Source: CAYFJO01 sp964343305
GTDB taxonomy: Bacteria > Planctomycetota > Planctomycetia > Pirellulales > Pirellulaceae
NCBI GenBank assembly: GCA_964343305.1
Contig: CAYFJO010000170.1
Span: forward strand, 1-21,338
DNA length: 21,338 bases
Direction of reading: 5' to 3'
Part shown: piece after piece, positions 1 through 7,430 of the stretch
How the letters are laid out: every line of letters starts with the position of its first letter
How positions within the stretch are numbered: position 1 is the stretch's first letter
Notes under the pieces: generated by a model
What the model saw: only the letters and a program-made list of their open reading frames with translations
What the model was told of the DNA's origin: nothing
Database searches by the model: none
Program-made: the position numbers and the translations under genes

Positions 1-186
1 CACTAAACACATCCTCCCGTCCAACAGCGGAAACAACTATCTGCGCATGGTATACGCAATACCATCGTCAACGAACGGCAAAAACAAGAATTCAACTTTG
101 ACTTGCTTCCGGTGTGGACATCCTAGTGGTGAAATAGGATAATGTATTGGAGATTCGCGCTGTCTAATTCGCCACAGGCACAACGC

Positions 187-501
187 ATGTCGTCTGAACC
201 AGCCATCTCCGAGCCACAAGTTATGCACCCCCATATCGAATCACGTCCCGACATCCAAGGTGGACGGTCCGTCATCAGGGGAACGCGGTTTCCGGTGAGT
301 TCGGTGGTCCAGAATTATCGCCGAGGGCTTTCGGTTGATGAGATTCTGCGCGAGTTCCCCCATTTGACTCCCGCGCAGGTATACGACGCCCTTTCGTACT
401 ACTACGACCACCAAGAACAGGTCGAGCGTGAAATTGCGGAACTTTCTGATGAGCAAACGGCGATGCAGCAATTCCCGCCCACGCTGTCTCCACCGGCATG
501 A
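187..501 (+). CDS. DUF433 family antitoxin
   Basis: This small protein has a DUF433 domain, a helix-turn-helix-like module usually found as the antitoxin partner of PIN-like DUF5615 toxins. From the ATG at 187 it is 104 residues long. The segment beginning HPHIESRPDIQGG, followed by the RGTRFPV motif and the LSVDEILREFPHLTPAQVYDAL stretch read in parts (helix-turn-helix-like), is the family signature. An in-frame ATG at 142 would add 15 poorly conserved-looking residues; its AGGA is only 2 nt away, too close for a good ribosome binding site, so I prefer 187. A further ATG at 223 is also possible. The stop overlaps the start of the toxin gene by 4 bp (ATGA at 498-501), so the two are probably translationally coupled and autoregulated as one operon. 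The family call is firm; the DNA-binding role is inferred from the family. Confidence 0.88.
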   Translation: MSSEPAISEPQVMHPHIESRPDIQGGRSVIRGTRFPVSSVVQNYRRGLSVDEILREFPHLTPAQVYDALSYYYDHQEQVEREIAELSDEQTAMQQFPPTLSPPA

Positions 502-850
502 GTGCCATCAAAACTTATCTCGACGAAGATGTGCAGGGATGATTGCACACGCACTTCGCCTGCGGGGACGCGAGGTCTTAACGACTGTTGAAGCGGGGCG
601 AACAGGAGCCGAAGATGCGGACCAGATTCGATTCGCCACCGCGAACGGTCACTGCATCTTGTCATACAACGTGAGTGATTTTCCGCGCTTTCATGGCGAA
701 TTCCTCGCACGAGGTGAAGCTCACGGTGGAATTGTCGCTGGCACACAGTCTGATCCCCGCCGAAACATTCGCGCGATGCTGAAACTCATTGACTCTCTGT
801 CAGGCGAAGAGATCGCAAACCAACTCGTTTACCTAAGCAACTGGGCTTAA
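498..850 (+). pseudogene. DUF5615 PIN-like toxin, frameshifted
   Basis: This is the expected toxin partner of the upstream DUF433 gene, a DUF5615 protein related to PIN-domain (Mut7-C-like) RNases. Translation from the ATG at 498 gives MSAIKTYLDEDVQG and then stops at TGA 540-542. The rest of the domain (MIAHALRLRGREVLTT, later ILSYNVSDFPRFHGEF, ending ANQLVYLSNWA) continues in another frame from 539 to 850. Adding one base in the GGG run at 536-538 would join the parts into a protein of about 117 residues, a normal family length. The acidic LDEDV motif, expected at the active site, is cut off from the rest. The stop overlaps an ATG (ATGA, 539-542), so a 103-residue N-terminally truncated product could be made by reinitiation. 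It could be a real inactivating mutation or an assembly error. Confidence 0.82.
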
Positions 851-874
851 CCCATTCTTGAATTGACGCTTACA

Positions 875-2896
875 TTAGCTCCGTCGCGTCCCCTTGCGAG
901 TTCGTCGCTTGTTCGCCTTGCCCGCCGCAACCTTCTTTTTGGCCTCTTTACGTGGCGGCTGTGCCCGTTCTGCCATACCCGTCATTTCGTATAGGAAGCG
1001 GCTCGGAATGGTTTCACGTGGCTTGCCCCATTTCATGCGTGATAGCGACATCGACAATGTCAATCGCTCTTGGGCACGTGTGATGCCAACATAGCACAAC
1101 CGCCGTTCTTCTTCGATCGCCGTTCCGTCGACCTCCACGCTGCGTCGATGCGGCAGGATTCCTTCTTCCATGCCGACCATGTGAACAAACGGAAACTCCA
1201 GTCCCTTGGCACTGTGCAACGTCATCAACACAATCGCGTTGCGGCGAAGTTGGTTGTCCTTCTCGTTGTCGAAATCGTTGCCGCTGACGCAAACTTCGTC
1301 CAGAAAGCCCAGCATCGTAGCACGCTTCTTCTTTTTTCTTTCGTACTCGGCGATGGCGTTGACGACTTCTTGAACCGCCGCCCAACGCGACTCGCGGTCA
1401 TTTTCATCGGGATAAACACGGCGCAGCTCGCCTTCGTAGTCGATCGTGTGAATCAGCGACTTGGCGACGTCCGTGATGGATTGCATTTTCAGTCGATTGC
1501 GAAAATCCGCAACGAAAGAAACCAGCCGGTTCGCGCCGGCCGCGGCGTTTTTGGGAAGCGAGTTGGCGGTGGCGGGGTTGGAAATCAAGTCCCAAACAGT
1601 CTTGCCCTGCGAAACGGCACGGTCCATCAATTTCTCGACGGTCGATTTGCTGATGCCGCGGGCCGGCGTGTTGATGATCCGCAGCAAAGCGACTTCATCC
1701 GACGTGTTCACCAGCAACTTCAGGTAAGACAAAATGTCGCGCACTTCCTTGCGATCGAAAAACGACATCCCGCCGATCAGCACGTACGGCAGTTTGGCTT
1801 GACGCAGCTCGGTTTCGAAGGGACGTGGCTGTTCGTTGGTTCGAAACAAAATGGCAAAGTCCTTCGGTTCAACGCCCGTCTCGGACAATCGTCTACGAAT
1901 TTGCTCGACGATCGACTTCGCTTCGGTGGCTTCGTCTTTGTATTGTTCGATCCGCGGTTTCTCGCCGCCGGGTCGTGCCGGACGCAAGACTTTGTCGTGA
2001 CGCGTTTTGTTGAACACAATCAGTTCATTCGCCAGCCCCAGAATCTCCGCTGTGCTGCGATAGTTTTCCTCTAAACGAACGACTTTCGCGCCAGGCCAAT
2101 CGTTTGCAAAACGCAAAATGTGTTGGACTTCCGCGCCGCGCCAACCGTATATCGACTGATCATCGTCGCCCACGACGCACAGGTTGCGATGCATTTTGGC
2201 CAGCGCCCGGACGATTCGATATTGGCTGCCGTTGGTGTCTTGATATTCGTCGACCAGCAGATGATCGAAGCGGTCGGCCTCGGCCATCCGCGCTTCAGGA
2301 AACTTGGCGAACAAATCTTCGGTGCAGAGCAGCAGATCGTCAAAGTCGACCGCTCCAGCGGTTTTCAACGCCTGCTGATATCGGCGATAGGCGATCGCCG
2401 CCAGATGCTCTTTGTCTGTTTGCGCGATGTTTGTGGCACCGCCTGGTCGGATCGACGACGACTTCCAGCCACTGATGATCGACAGCAACTCGCCGGGACG
2501 CAGTGATTCGCTGGGAACGCGGATTTCTCTCAAAACGTTCCGGGCCAGCGATTCTTGATCCCCGCGATCGTAAATTGCAAACTGCTGTGGATAGCCCAAC
2601 AGGCGGATGTGCCGCCGAAGAATTCGCACGCACAAAGAATGAAACGTCGAGACTTCCGGCTGTTGTTTCAACCGCTTTCCCAACATATCGCCGATCCGCT
2701 CCTGCATTTCCGCGGCGGCTCGATTGGTAAACGTGACGGCCAAGATTCGCTGAGGTTTCGTGCCGTGCTGGATCAACTCGGCGATGCGATACGTGACGAC
2801 GCGTGTCTTGCCCGTGCCCGCTCCCGCCAACACCAACAGTGGCCCAGACAGTGTTTCAACGGCTTCTTGCTGTGCGAGATTCAAATCGTGCGGCAT
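875..2896 (-). CDS. rep: ATP-dependent DNA helicase, Rep/UvrD superfamily 1
   Basis: This is a 673-residue 3'-5' superfamily 1A helicase that unwinds DNA in repair or at stalled replication forks. All core motifs are visible: the Q motif near residues 5-13, Walker A AGAGTGKT (24-31), TFTNRAA (about 55-61), the STFHSL motif, DEYQDT Walker B (216-221), GDDDQSIYGWRGA (about 242-254), and the late motifs TLHSAKGLEF and YVGITRAQ. The stretches SFFDRKEVRD, LRIINTPARGI and VHMVGMEEGILPH resemble Rep more than UvrD or PcrA, and the length equals that of E. coli Rep. Assignment to Rep rather than PcrA is moderately sure. The C-terminal 25 residues are strongly basic (KKKVAAGKANKRRTRK). The gene is convergent with the toxin gene (24 bp between them, no visible terminator) and divergent from the TPR-like gene at 3111. 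Confidence 0.95.
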   Translation of the reverse strand: MPHDLNLAQQEAVETLSGPLLVLAGAGTGKTRVVTYRIAELIQHGTKPQRILAVTFTNRAAAEMQERIGDMLGKRLKQQPEVSTFHSLCVRILRRHIRLLGYPQQFAIYDRGDQESLARNVLREIRVPSESLRPGELLSIISGWKSSSIRPGGATNIAQTDKEHLAAIAYRRYQQALKTAGAVDFDDLLLCTEDLFAKFPEARMAEADRFDHLLVDEYQDTNGSQYRIVRALAKMHRNLCVVGDDDQSIYGWRGAEVQHILRFANDWPGAKVVRLEENYRSTAEILGLANELIVFNKTRHDKVLRPARPGGEKPRIEQYKDEATEAKSIVEQIRRRLSETGVEPKDFAILFRTNEQPRPFETELRQAKLPYVLIGGMSFFDRKEVRDILSYLKLLVNTSDEVALLRIINTPARGISKSTVEKLMDRAVSQGKTVWDLISNPATANSLPKNAAAGANRLVSFVADFRNRLKMQSITDVAKSLIHTIDYEGELRRVYPDENDRESRWAAVQEVVNAIAEYERKKKKRATMLGFLDEVCVSGNDFDNEKDNQLRRNAIVLMTLHSAKGLEFPFVHMVGMEEGILPHRRSVEVDGTAIEEERRLCYVGITRAQERLTLSMSLSRMKWGKPRETIPSRFLYEMTGMAERAQPPRKEAKKKVAAGKANKRRTRKGTRRS

Positions 2897-2983
2897 CGTG
2901 CCAGCTTTCAGAGTTAGTCGCCTTTCGCGGTACGCAGAGAATCCTACCGGTCGTCGCTTGCGATCAAAAGGGGCCAGCGAATG

Positions 2984-3019
2984 CAGACTTCCGAAGTTTC
3001 GGAAAACTTCAGAAGTCTG
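2984..3019. repeat. 36-nt palindrome, family A, intergenic copy
   Basis: This is an imperfect inverted repeat with 16-nt arms: CAGACTTCCGAAGTTT (2984-2999), spacer CGGA, then AAACTTCAGAAGTCTG (3004-3019), with one mismatch. Each arm also carries a near-palindromic core ACTTCNGAAGT (2987-2997 and 3006-3016), so the element is both an inverted and a direct repeat. It lies between the divergent rep and TPR-like genes, just upstream of the promoter at 3028. A second copy lies in frame within the addA gene at 19414-19447. It could act as a REP-type repeat, an operator or a structured leader for rep; its function is unknown. Confidence 0.85.
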
Positions 3020-3027
3020 GGGCCGTC

Positions 3028-3057
3028 TTGACCTTAAACCGCCAGCCCTCCTATACT
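3028..3057 (+). promoter_or_regulatory. Sigma70-type promoter of the TPR-like gene
   Basis: A -35 box TTGACC (3028-3033) and a -10 box TATACT (3052-3057) are separated by 18 bp. Both are close to the housekeeping consensus. The position fits transcription of the gene starting at 3111, with a leader of about 45 nt. The family A palindrome ends 8 bp upstream of the -35 box. Confidence 0.6.
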
Positions 3058-3110
3058 TGCGCCTTTACGGCTGAAACCGCATTCCCCTGGTTGCACGAGA
3101 CGTATCGCCA

Positions 3111-4001
3111 ATGAAGACAAAACGTCGCCACGACTTGCAGACAAATCTACTGGCCGACTGGATTGGCAAACAAGTCGAATCCATCAAACCCTATTCAAAC
3201 CACATTATTGTTGGTGTCGTGGCGATTGTGGTCGTCGTCGGTTTCATCGTCGCGATGTCGGGTGGACAATCTCAGAGTGCGGCGCGAGCCTGGCAAGCGT
3301 ACTTCACGGCCACGATGCAAGAAGATCCAGATTCGCTGTCGGACGTCGCGACGAATCATCCCAATTCGGTTGCGTCTTTGTGGGCCAAGCAAACCGCGGG
3401 TGACATTCACTTGCGAGAGGGTACCACGATGCTTTTTACCGACGCGCGTGAAGAAGGACTGGAGCGCGTCGAGATGGCCAAAGCCGCGTTTGAAGAAGTC
3501 GCCGGAAGCGGGAAAGCCCCGTTGATGCTACGACAACGCGCGATGTTTGCGTTGGCCCAAGCGTTGGAAACGTTGGCCGTCGCTGAAGAGGATCCGACGG
3601 ATTCGCTGGACGAAGCAAAAGAAAAGTATTCCGACATCGCCGACCGCTGGCCCAACAGCGTGATTGGGCGTACCGCGGCAGAAAATGTGAGCCGGTTGGA
3701 AGACGTTAAAACCGTTGACTTTTATAAATTTTTTGCTGCCTATGAGCCGCCCGATCCAAGTGCCCCGCCGACCGAAACACCAGATCCGCTCGCCGAATTT
3801 CCTGATCTGCCAATTCGGCCTGACTTGTCGTTTCCGGGTGACGATGAGTTGACCGCCTTCGACAATGATTTCGTGCTTCCAGGCAACGAAGAAGACGGCG
3901 TGGATGACAGCGGCACGTCCGAGAAAGGCGACGACGCGAAGAGTTCATCCGACGAATCGTCAGCAGACGGCGAGGCGAAAAAAGAAAAGTCGAATGACTA
4001 A
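3111..4001 (+). CDS. Membrane-anchored TPR-like (YfgM-type) protein
   Basis: This is a 296-residue protein with a short basic N-terminus, one transmembrane helix at about residues 31-49 (IIVGVVAIVVVVGF), and a helical soluble part predicted to lie on the periplasmic side. The layout (Lys/Arg-rich N-terminus, single helix, then alpha-helical repeats such as AARAWQAYFTATMQ and LRQRAMFALAQALETLA) resembles YfgM/ancillary SecYEG-type TPR proteins, but no catalytic motif is present. Residues about 220-296 are low-complexity, rich in Pro, Asp, Glu and Ser, ending in an acidic then Lys-rich tail (EAKKEKSND). Its function is unknown; a scaffold role in the envelope is only an inference from the fold. 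A good promoter lies at 3028-3057. The ribosome binding site is weak. Confidence 0.85.
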   Translation: MKTKRRHDLQTNLLADWIGKQVESIKPYSNHIIVGVVAIVVVVGFIVAMSGGQSQSAARAWQAYFTATMQEDPDSLSDVATNHPNSVASLWAKQTAGDIHLREGTTMLFTDAREEGLERVEMAKAAFEEVAGSGKAPLMLRQRAMFALAQALETLAVAEEDPTDSLDEAKEKYSDIADRWPNSVIGRTAAENVSRLEDVKTVDFYKFFAAYEPPDPSAPPTETPDPLAEFPDLPIRPDLSFPGDDELTAFDNDFVLPGNEEDGVDDSGTSEKGDDAKSSSDESSADGEAKKEKSND

Positions 4002-4176
4002 ACGTCATCCGACCGGATTCGAACGAGTACGCAAAGCGCGCCTACTACGGGCAGTGCAGTTAAGAATTTGAGTACCGATCGATTCTCCGAATTCGGGCAA
4101 CAAGCGCCAAATTCTCTCCGGCACACGCTTCCGCATCAGATGCTGGGCTAGCCTGCGGTCCAATCAACCACCAGTG

Positions 4177-4214
4177 CAATAAATAAGGCCGGGTGGATTT
4201 CTCCAACCGGCCTT
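4177..4214 (-). terminator. Rho-independent terminator of the collar-domain gene
   Basis: Arms AAGGCCGGGTGG (4185-4196) and CCAACCGGCCTT (4203-4214) pair over 12 bp with one mismatch around a 6-nt loop. On the minus strand the stem is followed by the T-rich run TTATTTATT (to about 4177), which fits termination of the gene ending at 4242. On the plus strand there is no T run, so it is unlikely to serve the gene ending at 4001. Confidence 0.75.
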
Positions 4215-4241
4215 GATGGCAAGACCAATTTTAATAAGTGA

Positions 4242-4799
4242 TCAATTGCGCGATGGGAAGATACCTTGAGTGGCAATGATGAAGTTGATGCCCAAACTTG
4301 GCGGCTTGTTCGAGAATGCCCTCCCGGTCAGTGTGTCCCTTGTTACCTCAGTAGTTTTAAGGCCGAGATCCTCGCGGTTCTTTTTCTTTGTAGCTTCTTT
4401 ATCAGCGTCAGCATCTTCTTCCACTGCTACTACTGTGACTGTCTCAACTCTGATAGCTGAGGAGTCCAGCGTTGTATTTTCATTGCCGCCTTTGCCACCA
4501 AGTTTTTGATCGGACAAACCAGGACCTCTTCCTGCATGCACGGGCGCGCGACCACGCAAATCGGGCAACGCAAACGTCGTCCTGCCGTCGCCCCCATAGG
4601 TTGTCCCAAGAAGTGAAAACAACGCAGTATTCTGAGCAATAGGAAGCAGCCGACCATCGCAAAAAGCGTAACCACGTGGTGCGAAGTTCCCGGCAAACAT
4701 TTTGATTGATCCAAGCAACGGATCGTCAGCAGACGCGGACTTTCCGAGGCCAAGAACAGAACACGCGAGAATTGCAGAAAACAGAATTCGACTCTTCAT
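4242..4799 (-). CDS. Secreted phage tail collar domain protein
   Basis: This is a 185-residue protein with a signal peptide (residues 1 to about 24: MKSRILFSAILACSVLGLGK, cleavage near SASA-DD) and a phage tail collar domain (about 28-83). The domain shows the typical GSIKMFAGNFAPRGYAFCDG, LLPIAQNTALFSLLGTTYGG and TTFALPDLRGRAP motifs. Such domains occur in tail fibres and in MdpB/microcystin-dependent-type bacterial proteins. The start at 4799 is chosen because GGAGA lies 7 nt upstream; an in-frame ATG at 4913 would add 38 residues before the signal peptide. The second half holds a charged insert (EEDADADKEATKKKNRED) before the C-terminal NFIIATQGIFPSRN. No other phage gene is nearby, so this is a stand-alone secreted protein and its role is unknown. 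A terminator follows at 4177-4214. Confidence 0.88.
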   Translation of the reverse strand: MKSRILFSAILACSVLGLGKSASADDPLLGSIKMFAGNFAPRGYAFCDGRLLPIAQNTALFSLLGTTYGGDGRTTFALPDLRGRAPVHAGRGPGLSDQKLGGKGGNENTTLDSSAIRVETVTVVAVEEDADADKEATKKKNREDLGLKTTEVTRDTLTGRAFSNKPPSLGINFIIATQGIFPSRN

Positions 4800-4806
4800 C
4801 ACTAAA

Positions 4807-4811
4807 TCTCC
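4807..4811 (-). promoter_or_regulatory. Ribosome binding site deciding the collar gene start
   Basis: GGAGA on the minus strand is 7 nt before the ATG at 4799. It supports the shorter start, which exposes a standard signal peptide. Confidence 0.7.
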
Positions 4812-4913
4812 AAAAAGTTTAGTTAAACAAAAAAAATACAACGACTGTATCGCCTGGATTGCCGTGAATGCAACAAAACTCCGGGCTTTTCGATTTGGTC
4901 CAAGTGGAATCAC

Positions 4914-5492
4914 TTGTTGATTTGGGACGGTCAGCTTAAACCATATATTGTGGATGTCAATATCCTGTTTTCAAAATATCGGGACCAAATTGATGTCTCG
5001 AATGGCTGAATATGCTCCGCGTGCGATTGGCTACTTTGCCGACGGCTTGTTTGCTCTCAGCGCGGGCTCAAAGGTGGCTGAACTTAATCCGCAGCAGCGC
5101 GGGGTGCGGGAGGTTTTTTGCCATCGAGCATCAGTGCGAACAAGCACTCGCTTTGTAGAACTGACGGAAATCAAAATGAAAACAATCGGTTGAACAATTG
5201 CGATTCTGCAATCGCTGAGGGGAGAAAGGCGTGCGCAAAAGTTCAGTAGTTTGTCTTTACGACGGTGAAGCCGATAGCCAAGTTGACACTACGTCCATAC
5301 GAAGAATTCTCACAGCTCACGGGATTTCAAGTCCCATTGACATTCACTAAAACGTCCAATTCTTTCGTGCACCGTGAGTCCAATTGGATTCTTTTCGATC
5401 ACACTCATTGGTCGTTCCTGTGTCGAAATCGACGTCAACGACATGCCAGAATTGCGGATATGATCGATAGGCCGCATAGTTCAGCCAAGTGA
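4914..5492. other. Intergenic stretch without a convincing gene
   Basis: About 580 bp upstream of the collar gene. Short open frames exist (for example 4948-5193 and 5265-5492 on the plus strand), but they show no recognisable motif, no good ribosome binding site and unlikely composition. A GC-rich patch near 5088-5112 is followed by a run of T (5114-5119); the possible stem is only 4 bp, so I do not call a terminator. It may be decayed sequence. The only clear structure is the repeat that starts at 5493. Confidence 0.5.
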
Positions 5493-5582
5493 GTAGGTCA
5501 TGCTTCGCATGACGCAATTGATTCTTCAATGCCAAGAATGTGCCATAACGTGTTGCGATCCGTCACGCACAGCGTGACCTAC
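5493..5582. repeat. Inverted pair of REP-like units (BIME-like), family B
   Basis: Two 22-nt units face each other about 46 nt apart. On the plus strand, 5493-5513 reads GTAG, then stem GTCATGC, loop TTC, stem GCATGAC. On the minus strand, 5582-5562 reads GTAG, stem GTCACGC, loop TGT, stem GCGTGAC. Both continue with a G, and the units differ only at compensating stem positions and in the loop. A tetranucleotide GTAG at the foot of a small hairpin is the known architecture of REP sequences mobilised by RAYT (TnpA_REP) transposases; inverted pairs are called BIMEs. The right unit overlaps the stop codon of the RraA-like gene: its TAG (5581-5579) is part of the GTAG. It may also work as a transcript end or stabiliser. 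Confidence 0.85.
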
Positions 5583-6304
5583 GCCCGTGCAACTCGTTCG
5601 GCAATTTTTGAGACGACGGATTGGAATTCGGCACGCAGTTCCGAGAATTTTTCTACGGTCTTCTCGCCGGGGGCTTTCACGTAGTCCAACATGATCGCTT
5701 CGGAAGCAACAAATTCGTCGCCGATCTCGGCGACATCGGTGACGATGTCGAGCGGGATGTTCGTCACGCCGTTGGCGTCGCCGTGTAGCAGGTCGCCTTT
5801 GTTGACCATCAAACCGCCGACGCGGCACGGAACGCCAATGTGCAGCATGTGGCAATAACCGTGCGAGCAGATTGTCGAGCCAGTGAAGACGGGATACTTG
5901 ATGTCGCGCACCTGGTCCAGATCACGGCCGCCGCCGTTGGTGACCAGGCCAACCGAGCCGTACGCCTGGTAGGTGGAACACATCACTTCGCCGAACACCG
6001 CAGCAACGGGTGGATCGTCAAGGTCTTGAAAAACAACTACTGGCGGACCGGGCAAGTCGGCGAACTGTTCGAGTTGAGCTTGAATGCTGCCGTAAGCACC
6101 GCCGCCCGCTGGAGGTGTGTCTGATCGAAATGCAGTAGGCAGGGCAAATCCAACCATCGGCGGGAAATCGGGAAAGTTGCACTTGATGCGTCCGTCCATG
6201 TAACCCGTGTTTCGCGGCCGAACGTTGAACAACTCGATAATGTTGCAGATCGTAGGCGTATCGAAGGTTGCCAGTTTGTCGAGCGTCGTCTGCGAGATCG
6301 TCAT
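5579..6304 (-). CDS. RraA-like / HMG aldolase family protein
   Basis: From the ATG at 6304 this is a 241-residue member of the RraA / 4-hydroxy-4-methyl-2-oxoglutarate aldolase family (class II pyruvate aldolases and related proteins). The key motif TNGGGRD (residues 122-128) has the Arg-Asp pair (R127, D128) that binds substrate and metal in true aldolases, and KGDLLHGDANGV matches the family's later motif. The fold is known for aldolases, oxaloacetate decarboxylases and the RNase E regulator RraA; the retained Arg-Asp pair favours an enzyme, but the substrate cannot be told. The start is preferred over an ATG at 6379 because AAGGA lies about 10 nt upstream of 6304 and the extra residues do not fit the family. 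Its stop codon comes from a REP-like repeat. It is the last frame of a minus-strand series. Confidence 0.9.
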   Translation of the reverse strand: MTISQTTLDKLATFDTPTICNIIELFNVRPRNTGYMDGRIKCNFPDFPPMVGFALPTAFRSDTPPAGGGAYGSIQAQLEQFADLPGPPVVVFQDLDDPPVAAVFGEVMCSTYQAYGSVGLVTNGGGRDLDQVRDIKYPVFTGSTICSHGYCHMLHIGVPCRVGGLMVNKGDLLHGDANGVTNIPLDIVTDVAEIGDEFVASEAIMLDYVKAPGEKTVEKFSELRAEFQSVVSKIAERVARA

Positions 6305-6461
6305 TGAATACGTTTCCTTATCGCGGTTGCCGATGATCGGCGAAATGCTTTTACGGTGAGGTAACCAAGCTACCAGCACGGTCGCGGATTCTCAACCAGT
6401 CATTCGAGCCTCACGCGCTAGGGCCGTGTTTCGCGGCGGAACCGCGTCCAGCGCCGTCGGC

Positions 6462-6944
6462 TCAATCGCCGGCGACCGTGAATTCGAAAACTTCCGGAGT
6501 TGCGATGCGCAGATAGTCGTCGACATTCATGATGATCGAGTCCGTGAGCGACCCAGCATTGAAAGCGATTCGATGGTTCTCGGTAATCGACGTGTCCACA
6601 TACAGTGGAAAAGGAAGAACCGGATCTCCAAACGGCGGCACCGATCCGGGCACAAGACCCGTTCGCTGGTGCAACTCTTCTTTGGTGGCAAAGCGGAGTT
6701 TGCGGACGTCAAAGCGTGACCGCACGGCGGACGAGGCTAGTTTTCGTGCGGCACTGAAAACGAACAATCGAAACTCGTCGCCGGTCTTCAGCAGCAACGC
6801 CTTGCCGCCGACTTTGAGTTCTTCGCCGCGGGCTCGTGCCGAATCTTCGGACGTCAGAGTCGGCTCGTGATGAACCGTTCGATACTCAACGCCGTCGCGA
6901 TCAAGTAGTTCGCAAATCACGTTGAAAATGGAACGCTCAGACAT
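6462..6944 (-). CDS. YbaK/EbsC family aminoacyl-tRNA deacylase
   Basis: This 160-residue protein is a stand-alone tRNA-editing domain (YbaK/EbsC/ProXp type), a family that hydrolyses mischarged aminoacyl-tRNA such as Ala- or Cys-tRNA(Pro). Visible signatures are the HHEPTLTSEDSA segment (residues about 25-36), the conserved Lys in GGKALLLK (K48), and the glycine/proline loop GLVPGSVPPFG (about 95-105). The substrate cannot be decided from the sequence; the PPFG loop is typical of the ProX/YbaK group. The gene lies 18 bp downstream of the coiled-coil frame ending at 6963 and 157 bp upstream of the RraA-like start, so cotranscription is likely. No clear ribosome binding site is seen. Confidence 0.9.
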   Translation of the reverse strand: MSERSIFNVICELLDRDGVEYRTVHHEPTLTSEDSARARGEELKVGGKALLLKTGDEFRLFVFSAARKLASSAVRSRFDVRKLRFATKEELHQRTGLVPGSVPPFGDPVLPFPLYVDTSITENHRIAFNAGSLTDSIIMNVDDYLRIATPEVFEFTVAGD

Positions 6945-6962
6945 TTTAGAATCAAAAGCCGG

Positions 6963-7430
6963 TTACTCGTCCGCTTCCATCTCCGCGAGCCGGTGTTTGA
7001 CGAGCTTGTACTGCACGTCAACGCTGTCGTATTCGCCTTGGAGCATTTTTGCGCGCTCTTGCAACTGAGCTATTTTTGCTTTGTGACGGGCGACTTCCAT
7101 GTCTTGACGTTCCTCCGTGTCCACCAAGTCCCGCCCGAACTCGGGTTGCTGGGCGTCCAGCACGACAATTTGCTTTTCCACTTGCAGGACCCGCATCATC
7201 GCACCGTGCCGTTTTCGCCGTAGTGACTGGATGTCCTCCACCAGGGGGTTGAAATCGGCCGCCTCAAATCGCTCTAAATTTTCGAGTGTTAACGTGACAT
7301 CAGGCTCCCATTGCCTGATAAAAAGAACTTGCGCTTGTCTCGTCAATCGCTCGTGCTCCTGGCGAATCCCATCGTTTGTTTTCTCTTGCAACGTGATCTG
7401 ACGATTTAGTTTCCGTATGGCGCGAGCCAA
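6963..7430 (-). CDS. Coiled-coil protein, possible 3' part of a split gene
   Basis: A 155-residue frame, charged and predicted to be mostly coiled coil (LNRQITLQEKTNDGIRQEHE, IAQLQERAKMLQGEYDSVD). No known domain is recognised. There is no ATG at the 5' end; the first usable start is TTG at 7430, and the frame is open further upstream to about 7487. It overlaps the 3' end of the upstream coiled-coil gene (7406-8002) by 25 bp. Because the residues before the TTG (ADSAQE) continue the coiled-coil style, this may be the second half of one protein of about 345 residues, separated by a one-base frameshift near 7455. Otherwise it is a translationally coupled second gene. Function unknown. Confidence 0.65.
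   Translation of the reverse strand: MARAIRKLNRQITLQEKTNDGIRQEHERLTRQAQVLFIRQWEPDVTLTLENLERFEAADFNPLVEDIQSLRRKRHGAMMRVLQVEKQIVVLDAQQPEFGRDLVDTEERQDMEVARHKAKIAQLQERAKMLQGEYDSVDVQYKLVKHRLAEMEADE

Noticed and set aside
1070..2074. Long open frame (334 codons) on the plus strand opposite rep
   Set aside because: It is a shadow of the well-supported helicase on the other strand and shows no recognisable domain.
4948..5492. Two small plus-strand open frames (81 and 75 codons)
   Set aside because: No domain, no good ribosome binding site, and the second runs up to the repeat at 5493.
6432..6446. Small hairpin CGCGG / CCGCG downstream of the YbaK-like gene
   Set aside because: A 5-bp stem without a T run in GC-rich sequence is not enough for a terminator call.
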